Assembly: GCF_902635505.1 (NCBI RefSeq)
Contig: NC_045427.1
Coordinates: forward strand, 197,840,422 to 197,904,421
DNA from: Sarcophilus harrisii
Lineage: Eukaryota > Chordata > Mammalia > Dasyuromorphia > Dasyuridae
Length of the DNA stretch: 64,000 bases
Direction of reading: 5' to 3'
The translations under genes and the position numbers were made by a program. Shown here piece by piece: positions 24,094 to 35,400 of this stretch. The notes under the pieces were generated by a model that made no database searches, was not told the origin of the DNA, and saw only the letters and a program-made list of their open reading frames with translations. Within the stretch, counting starts at the first letter, position 1; each line of letters opens with the position of its first letter.

Positions 24094-24560
24094 TGATGTA
24101 ATAAGGACTCTGTGGTCCCCTTAACCTTGTGGGAGAGGACCTGGGTCAGAAAACCTTGAATCTCCTGACAATCCCTCCCTTACACCCTTTCACCTGGTCT
24201 CAGGAAGCTTCTAAAATAATCCCCACCAGAATCTCAACCCCTCCCCACCCTTTTTATTTGGCCTAAGGAATAATCACCACCCATTATTGACCTGGAAATT
24301 AGTCCCTCAATTGATCTGGACATTGCTCCCTAGCCCCAAACCATAGAAAGCTAAATAAAACTGAATCCTGTATCCCAAATCTTTGCTACCTTCCTAATCA
24401 GGATCCTAGCCTGCTCAGTGTCAATAAACCTTTTTTTTTGTTTTTGTTTTTTTTTTATGCCAAAACCTCACTTGGAGATTGGGACTGGGAATTCTTTCAC
24501 AAAACTTGCACACCAGCCTGGGGACCCTCAAACGCTGTTAGCGTGTCTCACTCGTCCACA
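24094..24560 (+). repeat. Solo LTR (ERV fossil)
   Basis: A 467-bp unit from TGATG to CCACA with the 4-bp flank ctct on both sides (24090-24093 and 24561-24564). A 4-bp duplication suggests an ERV1-type element. A poly(A) signal (gtcaataaacc) precedes a T-rich tract and the U5-like part (acttggagattgggactggg). It shares family with the LTR at 17144. No internal sequence. Confidence 0.82.
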
Positions 24561-24606
24561 CTCTCCCTTCCAAATTCTTAACTTTCATTAGGGGCGGTCT
24601 AGTTAT

Positions 24607-24850
24607 TAAGCTCAAGTCAACAAATGTTCATTGCACCAGGTGCTAAGCCCTGGAGGCAAAGGCAAAAAAATGAGCCCCTGTTCTCACAAGGATCTCACAG
24701 TCTAATATAGGAAATAACATGTAAAGATCAAAAAAGACACCAAAAATTTCAAGTAATTTCAGAGGAAAGCCACTACATTTCTTAGTCATATATTATATAC
24801 CAGGCATTGGGAATCCCACATACAAAAAATGAAATAAACCTTGCTCTCGT
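24607..24850 (-). repeat. L2-type 3' end relics, antisense (two)
   Basis: 'caagtcaacaaatgttcattgcaccaggtgctaag' and 'cacaaggatctcacagtctaat' form one copy. 'atattatataccaggcattggg... cttgctctcgtttatattcc' at about 24783 begins a second, shorter one. Confidence 0.6.
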
Positions 24851-24942
24851 TTATATTCCATGGTGCAAAGGCAGCTGATCAGAAAGATCTAGGTTCAAGG
24901 ATTCTTTCTAATACATATTGGCAATGTGACTGACCACATCAA

Positions 24943-25412
24943 CATTTATTATAAATTGCACAATTTATAATTATAAATTATATTTATATTTTATATATAA
25001 ATTATATATTTATATATTATAAATTGCACAATTTATAATTATAAATTATATTTCTATTTTATATATAAATTATATATTTATATATTATAAATATATAAAT
25101 TATAATATAAATATATAATTATATATAATAATATATAATATAATTATAATATATAAATATATAATTATAAATTATATTTATATTTTATATATAAATTATA
25201 TATTTATATATTATAAATTGCACAAATTATAATTATAAATTATATTTATATTTTATATATAAATTATATATTTATATATTATAAATTGCACAATTTATAA
25301 TTATAAATTATATTTATATTTTATATATAAATTATATATTTATATATTATAAATTGCACAATTTATAAATTATAAATTGCAATTATAATTATAATTGCAC
25401 AATTATAAATTG
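24943..25412. repeat. 68-bp AT-only palindromic minisatellite
   Basis: The unit starts 'aaattgcacaatttataatt' and is otherwise made of A and T. Unit starts lie at 24953, 25021, 25215, 25283 and 25351: the steps 68, 68 and 68 are exact, and a diverged stretch fills 25089-25214. Each unit contains near-palindromes (attataaat/atttataat, atatataaattatatat), so cruciform or slipped structures are possible. It lies about 0.5 kb upstream of the SLC30A6 CpG-rich promoter. Confidence 0.93.
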
Positions 25413-25935
25413 CAAAGCAGGTGTCATACCTACAATGGAGAGGATTTCTTCATCTGGGAACTACCGGCACCAATAGAAATCAATAGAAAATAAATAAAAC
25501 CAATAGAAATAGAGGAGGTATACACTCCTCCCAAAACCTTCCAACAAGTAAGTCTACCGTAAGACTCCGGAAAAAGCTTTCCGACAAACCTACCGTAACA
25601 CAAATACCCCCAAAAAACTTATAAGATACATCAGTCCTCAAAAAAAGTTTTTGGAAAAGTCTACCCTAAATGCCCCCTTCCCAAAAATACCCCCCAAAAC
25701 TTTCGGCCTTAAGACACAGCTATACCGTCACTCCAGGGACAAGTCTATTATAAATTGGAATCCCGACTTTGCTGCTTAACAACCTCTGCCACCTCAGACA
25801 ATGAACTCCCCCAGCTTCTCTTCAAAGCTACGAGCACGTGGTTGGCGCCTCTCCATCAGTTTGTGGGCATATTGAGCCACAACTCTGAGGTTCCACTGAT
25901 TCACCAACAACGTAACGACTATGACACCCTTACTC
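25413..25935. other. Upstream flank of SLC30A6 with an irregular short repeat
   Basis: A-rich, then at 25540-25740 a loose repeat: aagtctaccgtaagac, aacctaccgtaacac, aagtctaccctaaatg and gctataccgtcactc recur at uneven spacing between C-runs. A canonical E-box CACGTG is at 25835-25840. Confidence 0.5.
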
Positions 25936-25939
25936 TCTT

Positions 25940-26420
25940 CCTAGAAGTATCCGCTCCTCATTTCCGGATTCCTCTATCTCGGCCAATGGCCCACGTTTGT
26001 CCCGCCCCTTCCGCTCGGGGGCGGCGGGGAGCCGCCGGCCAGCGCCAGAACGACTTCCGGCGGCGGGAGCTGCGCGGCCCCTTATCATGGTGAGTGGGCC
26101 GCGGGCCCTGGCCGGGGTGCGGGGTCTATGGCCCTGATTCAGAGCGGCCCTTGTCTCGTGCGAGATGGGGCTGGGGGCCTTTCGGCTGTGTTCAGGCCTC
26201 TGTCTCTCCGGAAGAGAGGCCGCAGCTGCTTCCTGAAAGATTCTCCCCCACGACCACCTCGCGCCCGCTCTCAGTTTTCCCTTCCCCTCTCTCTGGACCT
26301 CTAGCACCCCCTGGGGAGAGGGGGGGCCGTCGGAGCAACTCGCGACCTTGAGGTTGTTGCTCTTGCCTATACCGGCCCCCGAGCCGCTGTGGTTTGCTTA
26401 CGGGATAGGAGAGAGTCCGT
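25940..26420 (+). promoter_or_regulatory. SLC30A6: SLC30A6 CpG-rich, TATA-less promoter
   Basis: The only strongly GC- and CpG-rich stretch in the window, spanning the first exon. Visible elements: ETS-type TTCCGG at 25962 and ACTTCCGG at 26053-26060, a CCAAT box at 25983-25987, and Sp1/GC boxes CCCGCCCC at 26001 and GGGGGCGG at 26017-26024. No TATA box is placed to act. This layout is that of a housekeeping-type promoter. The exact start site cannot be read from sequence. Confidence 0.85.
26087..26089 (+). CDS. SLC30A6: SLC30A6 exon 1 coding part (start codon only)
   Basis: The ATG ends exon 1; the donor gtgagt follows at once (26090). Intron phase 0. The transcribed 5' UTR lies upstream in the CpG-rich stretch. 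Confidence 0.9.
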
Positions 26421-29400
26421 GTCCCGCGCCCTCTGGCTGCCGATTGCTCTAGTCTGTCCCCAGGTGCCTGGGATAGCCTTCTGCTTTTTTCTTTCCTTTT
26501 TTTTCTTTTTCCTGAGGCAATTGGGTAAGTGACTTGCCCAGGTCACAGAGCTAGGAAGTGCTAAGTGTCTGAGCTTAAATTTGAACTCGGGTCCTCCTGA
26601 CTAAAGGGCTGGTGCTCTACCCACTGCGCCACCTAGCTGCCCCCACTTTTTTCTTAAATATAACAGTAACTAAACTAAGAGCCATCCCTCAGGGCAAGAT
26701 CAGTCCCAGGGCTTTAGCGAAGAGTTCTCAAAATAAGAATTAGAGGAGCCTCTGCTAGGTCCAGGCTTCAAGTGTTCCACGTCACAGAGATGCCAATCAA
26801 AACCATTTAAGGTTTTATCATCCAGCAAATTGCCAAAGATGATTAGGCAGTCAACAATCATTTATAACGTGCCTACTAAGTTAGGAGCCAGTGCAATAAA
26901 TAGCCTGTAGCCTGTATAAAACAATTCCTGCCGTGGGAATTCACCTTCCCTGCGGGAGACAGGGCACAAACGTTTATGTGTATAGATATGTGCTTGTGTT
27001 TGCCTTATGTGTAACGGAGGAGACAACATACACAAATGTTTGTGTTGTTCAGCCCTTTCGGTGTGTCCTACTCTTCATGACCCCATGTCGATTTTTCTTG
27101 GCAAAGGTACTGGAATGTTTTGCTGTTTCCTTCTCCAATTCATTTTACAAAGGAGGAAACTGAGCCCAAGAGGGTTAAGTTACTTTCCCAGGGTCACCCA
27201 GCAAGGAAGTGTCTGAGGTGGGGTTTGAATTCAGGAAGATGAGTTTTTCTGACTTGAAGCTTGGCACTTTGTACCCTATATCAAAACTTCTTAAATTGTG
27301 GGTTGCTGCTGAGGTGGCCGTGATTTATTATCAGTATGTTTGCTATCTATACCCATCCCTACAGGGAGTGGTAAAAACTTCTCCTGGAAAAAAATACCCC
27401 CGTGGTAAAAGTTTTTAAAAGCCCTGCCTTTTATTGCCTATTTGTTCCTATGTTGTGTGTGTGTGTGTGTGTTTGGGTATTGTCTTCACCATTAGACGAT
27501 GAGCTTGATAATAAGAACTGCTTGTTTTTGCAGATAGAGAAATGGGTAAACAGACATAAATAGTAAATTGAAAGTAATTAGAGGAAAGACTCCCAAGAGC
27601 AGGGACTTTGATTTTTGTTTTTGTTTTTTAACCAATATTTCAGTAGTTTCCAGTCTTGTCCTACTCTCTGTGACTCCTTTTGGGGTTTTCTTGGCAAAAA
27701 TACTGCAGTAGTTTGCCATTTCCTTCTCCAGCTATTTTATAGATTGAGGAAACTGAGGCAAATGGGGTGAATGATTTGGCTCTGGTCACACAGCCACCAG
27801 GTATCTGAGTCTAGATTTGAACTCTGCAAGATGAGTCTTCCTGATTCTGAGGTTGACTGTGCTTCCTTACTTAGCTACCCATTTTGCCAATTTATAGATA
27901 GTAAATTGGAGATAATCAAAGGAAAGGCATTTGGGGTGAGGTGTTGGGGTAAACCAGTAAAAGCTTCTTGCAGAAAGTAAGAATTGAGATGAGTCTTGAA
28001 GAAATACAGGGCAGTGAACTGGGAATAAAGAAGAACTGAGTTCAAATTTGGCATCAGTCACTGGTTGTGACTAGGCAAGTCATTTTTTGTGCTTCCTTTT
28101 TGTCATTTGTGAATAAAGGGGCTAAAAATGGTCTCTAGATTCCTTCCAACCCTAAATCTGTATGATGCTGAAAAGTTTCTAGTACTCTCTCAGAGAACTG
28201 AAAGCCAAAATGAAGGATATTTGCCTTGGAAACTAGCTCCCTCGAAGAGTATGTTGTGCTTATTTTTTCCTCCGCCTGCCTTGTACCTTTAGAGTTTAAC
28301 ACAGTATCTGATGCATAATAGATGCTCAGTAAATGCTAGTTGATTGAATGGCTGACTTCTTTTTACATGCTTGTTTTGCCCAGTAAAACTTAGGGGCAGG
28401 AACTGTTTGGTTTTGTCTTTTATATCCCTTGTGAATCTAGCATAATACCTAGTATATAATAAGTATTCTATAAGTTTGTGAAATTGAATTGAATTATTGA
28501 ACTGAGGAGAGTCTCTTCCTGTTTCCATGAATTAGAGAGTTGGGATGAATGAAGGGGTTGTGTGTGTGTGTGTGTCTTTAAGAAGCTATTTGAAGCTTTG
28601 CTTCAGAATATCTTTTTTTTTTTTTTTAAATCACAATTCCGGACCTCTGCACCATGAATGATTTGGGCAACTCCTTAATTGAAGTGTATCAGTTAAGTGA
28701 CCACTTTTAGTAGCCTAGTTAGAACTTTAAACTTAAATTTAATGCTCTTTGATCCAGTAAAGTCGCTGCTTTCTATTTCCCAAAGACATCCAAGAAAAGA
28801 GAAAAAACCTATCTGTATAAAAATATTTAGAGCAGCTCAGTTACAAAGAAAAGCAAAAAACAAATAGTCCCTGTCCTTGAACCCACTTTCTCTTTATATT
28901 TGTGCATAGATATATGCGTGTGTGTGCCATATTATATATAATGAGGGAGACAACATACACAAATAGTTGTTGTTCTTTAGCTTTTTCAATTGTGCCTGAC
29001 TTTTCGTGAGCTCATGTCGGGTTTTCTTGACAAAGCTACTGGAATGGTTTGCCATTTCCTTCTCCAGTTCATATTACAGATGAAGAAACTGAGACAAAGA
29101 AGGTAAACGATTTTCCAAAGGACTGGAAATTGAAGGAATGCCCATCAATTGGGAATGGCTGATATGGTATGATTATAATGGAATATTACTTACTGTGCCA
29201 TAAGAAAAAATGAGCAGGCTGATTTCAGAAAAACACGGAAAGATATATATGAACTGTTGCAGAATGAAGCGTACAGAAACAAGGAGAACATTTTTCACAA
29301 GAAGAACAATATTGTACATTGATCAATTGTGAATGACATAGCTCTTCTCAGCAATACAATTCCAAAGGACTCATAATGAAAAATGTTATCCAACTTAAGA

Positions 29401-32400
29401 AAAACAAAAAACAAAAACCAACTACTGATGGAGTCTAAATGAAGACTGAAGCATACAGTTTTTCACTAATTATTTTTTTCATGGTTTTTTTTTGTTCTTT
29501 TGAGTATGTATTCTTTCACAAACATGACTAACATGATAAATAAAAATAAAATAAACTTGAGGTTAGCAATTGTGTGCTCTTTACTTTCTGTGTGTAATTC
29601 CTAGAAAAACTAAATAATGATATACATATTGAAATACTTCACATTGATTGTTTGACTTTTTTTTTTTATTACACTGAAAGTTTCTGGCTTTTTGTTTACC
29701 AAAAACCTATCCGTTTGATACTTTTTATTTTAAAATTCTTTAATCATAGAGTTTAGTAAATAGTTTGAAATTTATGGAAGTTAGAGGTAATAGGTTCACA
29801 GCATCAGGATACCAAATAGAGATTTTATAAAAGGCAGCTAGTTATCTCTGTTTCTCTTGCTCTCATGGTTGTTTTAGAACGCTGCCATCTTATAATAGGG
29901 ATGCAAAATTAGTGGACTGATTAGCATCTACCACTTCACAGTGATTCTAAATTGTGAAACAAAACTCTGTAAAATGCTACACATATATTTAAATTACATT
30001 GTTTCTTTTTACAGGGGACAATACATCTCTTTCGAAAATCACAAAGATCTTTTGTGGGCAAGTTATCACAGGAATTTAAATTGGTAGCTGCAGATCGAAG
30101 GGTAAGTCAATTTTTAATAATATAAGTATAATTATAATTTGAGAGAAATGCTTTAAATAAAGATTATTGATTTAATTTTTAAATTATTAGAAGAAAAATT
30201 GTGTTTTTCCCATAATAATTAATTTTCTTTAACTGACATAGTCTGGGACTATATCATTTCATTCATAAGTCAAGCAGTAAATTTTAAGACAAAAGAGATA
30301 GTTGAGCTAAGATTATTTAAAAGCTAAAGTTGTGAATAGCATTTTTTTGGTGACCTACCTTAGAATTTTTATCTGTATTGTTTCTATTACCATCATTTTA
30401 TTTAAAATAATAAAATGTGACTTCAACGAAATATAGGTAAACACACAAAAACTTTGTGATACTGTTAACATTATTTTGGCATAGTATGAGTGCCTGCTAA
30501 CATTTTAGAATGATTTCAATTCTATATGCTTTATAGTCAATATATTCTATATATTCAATACCCTGATTTTTAAATTTCAAATGTGAAGCTTAATTGGTGA
30601 TATAAGAACAGAAAGCTATTATAACGAATAATTTGCACTGTAGGATACATAGGGAAATCTAAAATACTCATATGGAAGAAAAAATGCTCATTTCACAACT
30701 GTTTATTTTGAAAAGAATAAACTATTAACTCTGCCCAGCCTAGGTCAGCTTTACATTGTCCTTAAAGATACTGTAACTCTTACCCCTTTTGCTATTTGAG
30801 GCATATTAATCCTCACCCTGCTTCTATTTCTGGGCTACAAAATTATTCATTGCCAGAGGAATATAGCTTGACCTATTAGAGGATAATGTTGAATGAGTTT
30901 AATGAGGACCCTTACTAAGTGTACCTCAGTCCTTTTTATACCTGTCTCTTGTTGATTTCATAGAAAAAATAACCAGACCCCCCATGTCTTCTTTCCTTTC
31001 CAGCCTCTATTCCAGACTCTGGATTTGTTTTACTATTATTTTTTAGTGCTACACAATTCCATCTTCCCATTTCAGATTTATTTTGCATGTTCCATTTAGG
31101 ACATAAAGGACTATCTTTCTTTCTAGTTGTATTTGTATTCCTAGTACCTAACCCTAATAAGTGCTTAATTAATGCTTATTGGTTTATTAACATAACTGGA
31201 AGAGTACTTCCATGAAGAATAGAAAATACTTTCTTAAAGTAGGCTCTTAATAGATGTTTATTGAATTTAGTTGCGAAGACTGTGTATTTTAAAATCAGCC
31301 GGAGTCAAGAATTCAGGTTAAGGGAAAATCATCACTCTTTATTCTCAGTGAAGAAAGATCGGAGGTGGAAGGGAATCGGCGATAGCAATGTGTGCAGCTG
31401 AGTCAAGAAGCTAGCTAGACCAGCAGCCACACGACAAGCAGCTACCAGCATGGAACCCAGGCTCAGTCTCTCCCAGCCTCTCTTCCTGTCTCTCTGCCTC
31501 CACCACCAAAATCGTCATTTCCTATACAACACTTCAGGACTTGCACAAAGAGTGGGCGGGGGCCATTCTTTCTCCAAGCATATATATTAATAGAGTATAG
31601 TCCAATTACTATTTAGCCTCATGTACTTGGGACCTCAGTGTATCAACTCAAACCTCAGCCCATTACATTTAGTGACTTTTGGAAGAAGTACCTATGAGAA
31701 GGAAGAGGAAGTGTGATCAAAAGTGCAAGTAAAGGAATTAGATAGACCCATGGGCTTGAGTTCTAATCCTACCTCTCACATTTGACTCTGTGACCCTGGG
31801 CAAGTCACTTAACTTCTTGTCCTCAGTTTCCTCATCTGTAAAGTTGTAAAGAACTATTTTGGAAAATAGAGTTGGAGTCTTGGTCTCTAAAGTTCATTCC
31901 AGCTTTCAATTATGATCCTGTAATTAGAAGGAAAAAGAGGAGCAGGTAGCTGGTGCAGTGGGTAGAATACCAGTCCTGAAGTCAGAAGGTCCTGAGTTCA
32001 AATTTGGCTTCAGGCACTTAACACTTCCTAGCTGTGTGACCCTAGGCAAGTCACTTAAACCCAGTTGCCTCAGCAAAAAAAAAAAAAAAAAGACTCAAAT
32101 TTATAAGAAATCAAGCCATTGTCCATTTGATAAATGATCAAAGGATATGAACAGACAATTTTCAGATGAAGAAATTGAAACTATTTCTAGTCATATGAAA
32201 ACGTTCTCCAAATCACTGTTGATCAGAGAGATGCAAATTAAGACAACTCTGAGATACCACTATACACCTGTCAGATTGGCCAGAATGACAGGGAAAGATA
32301 ATGTAGAATGTTGGAGGGGATGTGGGAAAACTGGGACACTGATACATTGTTGGTGGAATTGTAGACGGATCCAGTCATTCTGGAGAGCAATTTGGAGCTA

Positions 32401-35400
32401 TGTTCAAAAAGTTATTAAACAGCGTTCTCTTTGACCCAGTAGTCTTTCTGTTTGGCTTATATCCCAAAGAGATCTTAAAGAAGGGAAAGGGACTCACATG
32501 TGCAAAAATGTTTGTGGCAGCCTTTTTTGTAGTGGCAAGAAACTAGAAACTGAATGGATGCCCATCAATTGCAGAATGGCTGAATAAATTGTGATATATA
32601 AATGTTATGGAATATAATTTTTCTGTAAGAAATGACCAACAGGATAATTTTAGAGAGGTCTGGAGAGACCTAAGTGATGCTAAGTGAAATGAGCAGAACC
32701 AGGAGATCATTGTACACAGCAACAACAAAACAATACAATGATCAATTCTGATGGACATGGCTCTCTTCAACAATGAGATGATTCAAATCAGTTCCAGTTG
32801 AACTGGAATGAAGAAAGCTATCTACACCCAGAGAGAATTATGGGAAATGAGTGTGGATGACAACATAGCATTTTCACTCTTTCTGTTATTGTTTGCTTAA
32901 ATTTTTGTTTTCCTTCTCAGGTTTTTTTTTCTTTCTAGATATGATTTTTCTTGTGAATCAAGATAGCTGTATAACTATGTATACATAAAAAAATAAGAAG
33001 GAAAAAGAGAAAAAGTAGAGATAAGATAGTTTAAAGAATGGATGAGGGAAATTGGGGATATGTGAATTAAATGGAATATTATTGCATCATAAGAAATGAT
33101 AAAAAAGACAGTTTCATAGAAATTTGAGAAGACTCATATGAATTAAGCAGAACCAAATGAATAATTCATACAATAACAACTCATAAGGAAAAAAAACTTT
33201 GAAAAAGAGTTTAAAATTCTATTCATTGTATTAATCAAGCATGATTCCCAAGGACTGATGATAAAGTATGCAACCCACCTCTTAAGAGAGAACTGATAGA
33301 CTCAAAATCTAGAGTAAGAAATATAGGAAAACACAGACACATATATGTGTGTGTATATATTCATTCATTCATTTATATGTAAGAGCTTTAGAGTTTTTGC
33401 TATTGTTTTTTCCTTTTACATTGGATAGTAGAGGAGACGGGAGAAGGAATTAGGGATATGGTAGCCAAAAGAAAAAGAGGGTCTTTGAACCATTAAAAAA
33501 ATTTTTTTAAATTATTGTTATATCTTTTTATTTACAAGACATATGCATGGGTAATTTTTTTTTCAATATTGACCCTTGCAAAACCTTCTGTTCCAAATTT
33601 TCCCCTTCTTCCCCCCACCCTCTCCCCTCGATGGCAGATAGTCCAATACATGTTAAATATGTTAAATCCAATATATGTATACATATCTATACAGTTATCT
33701 TGCTACACAAGAAAACTCAGATCTAGAAAGAAAAAAAAAACCTGAGAAGGAAAACAAAAATGCAAGCAAACAATAACAGAAAGAGTGAAAATGCTATGTT
33801 GTAGTCCACACGCAGTTCCCATAGTCCTCTCTCTGTGTGGATGGCTCTTTTCATTACTGGGCAATTGGAACTGGTTTAAATTATTTCATTGCTGAAGAGA
33901 GCCTTTCCATCAGAATTGATCATCATATTGTTTTGCTGTTGCTGTGTATAATGATCTCCTGGTTCTGCTCATTTCACTTAGTATCAGTTCATGTAAGTCT
34001 CTCCAGGCCTCTCTGAAATCATCTTATTGGTCATTTACAGAACAATAATATTCCATAACATTTATGTACCATAATTTATTCAGCTATTCTCCAATTGATG
34101 GACATCCATTCAGTTCCCAGTTTCTTGCCATTATGAAAAGGGCTGCCACATTCATTGTTTCTTATGACACACTCTCCCATTACATTTTTGTACCACAATT
34201 TCTTTTGCCATTTCCCATTTTGTAGGTATCTACTTTGTTTCTTTTTCTTTGCTGCCACAAAAGAATATGACTATAAATATTTTGGTATATGTAAAGAATT
34301 TTTTTTTTTTTATTACTCACCTCCTTAGAATTTAAACGTTCTACTAAAATGGAATGTGTAGATCAGTAGATATGGACATTTTAGTCATTCTAGTTGTATA
34401 TCTGCCTCCTGAAATAGTTTACTGACCATTAATGTTCTTGGGGTACCCATCTTCCTATAGCACTTTCAGTGTAGACTACTTTCTTGTGTTGTTATCTTTG
34501 CTAATTTGCAAGGTGTGAAATGAAATCCCTGGGATAATTTGGTTTGCCTTTCTTTTATTAGTAATTTCGAGGTTTGATTCAAAAAAAATTTTTTTTTTTA
34601 GAGAAAAGCAAATTGTACATAATAGAGATCCTTAGTTACACATACAATTCTTTTTTCTGTTTTGTTCTGTACATGAAGATATTTATTTAGTTATTTTGTT
34701 TACTTTTTTAAATAAATTCAAAATATTTTTCTAAAAACATCTTAACCATAAGGGAGTAATATTTCTGTTGCATATTGTAGGAATAGTTCTATTTAAAATA
34801 ACTAGCACAAGGATTCATCATTTTAGTAATATGACAGACAAAAAGGAGATACTACTATAGATTTTTTTATATTTCTGGTAAAGTACTGCAGTCCTTTCGA
34901 TCAAAAGGTTTTTATTTTTTTTTTGCAAATAAGCACAAATTTTTCATTCACAGTCCTGGAAGATCTTACTTTTTGGTGCTATAAATTTACTGTGTACTGG
35001 ATTCCTACTTATGTGGTGCAGTTCCACTAACAGCATAGGTATGTTTCAGTTTTTATTTATAGACAATTTTATTAATTACATTTAGTTTTCTAATTTTAAA
35101 TAAAACATGCCTTATTTTATATTCTTGGTGTATTCCAGAAATGTGTATAAATTTAATTTTTGTGAATTAAATAACATTTTAAATATATTTTAGGAATGTA
35201 ATAGTTAAAGGAAACTTGATAAATCTCTCCTTTTTAAAACAATGTTTTGAAAATGTGATTAATTCCTTTATTTATGTTAATATTTAGATGTATTTCCTCA
35301 AGTTAGAGGACCTTTGTGAAATTTTGTAAAAAGCATCTATTATTATTATTAATGTTATATGCTAATTTAAAGGACCGGTATCCACAAAAAAAGGCAAAGC

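Noticed and set aside
24943-25412. CRISPR-like regular repeat
   Set aside because: The repeats are directly adjacent with no unique spacers and almost pure A/T, in a mammalian genome. It is a minisatellite.
1-25900. Coding exons of SPAST in the upstream region
   Set aside because: I looked for the conserved spastin C-terminal sequence in translation and saw none, so only a 3' UTR guess remains.
25755-26351. Three overlapping open frames across the CpG-rich region (25755-26093 +, 25930-26307 -, 26094-26351 +)
   Set aside because: GC-rich DNA has few stops by chance. The + frame that runs over 26087 ends right after the ATG, and the real protein leaves by the GT donor at 26090. None shows a domain.
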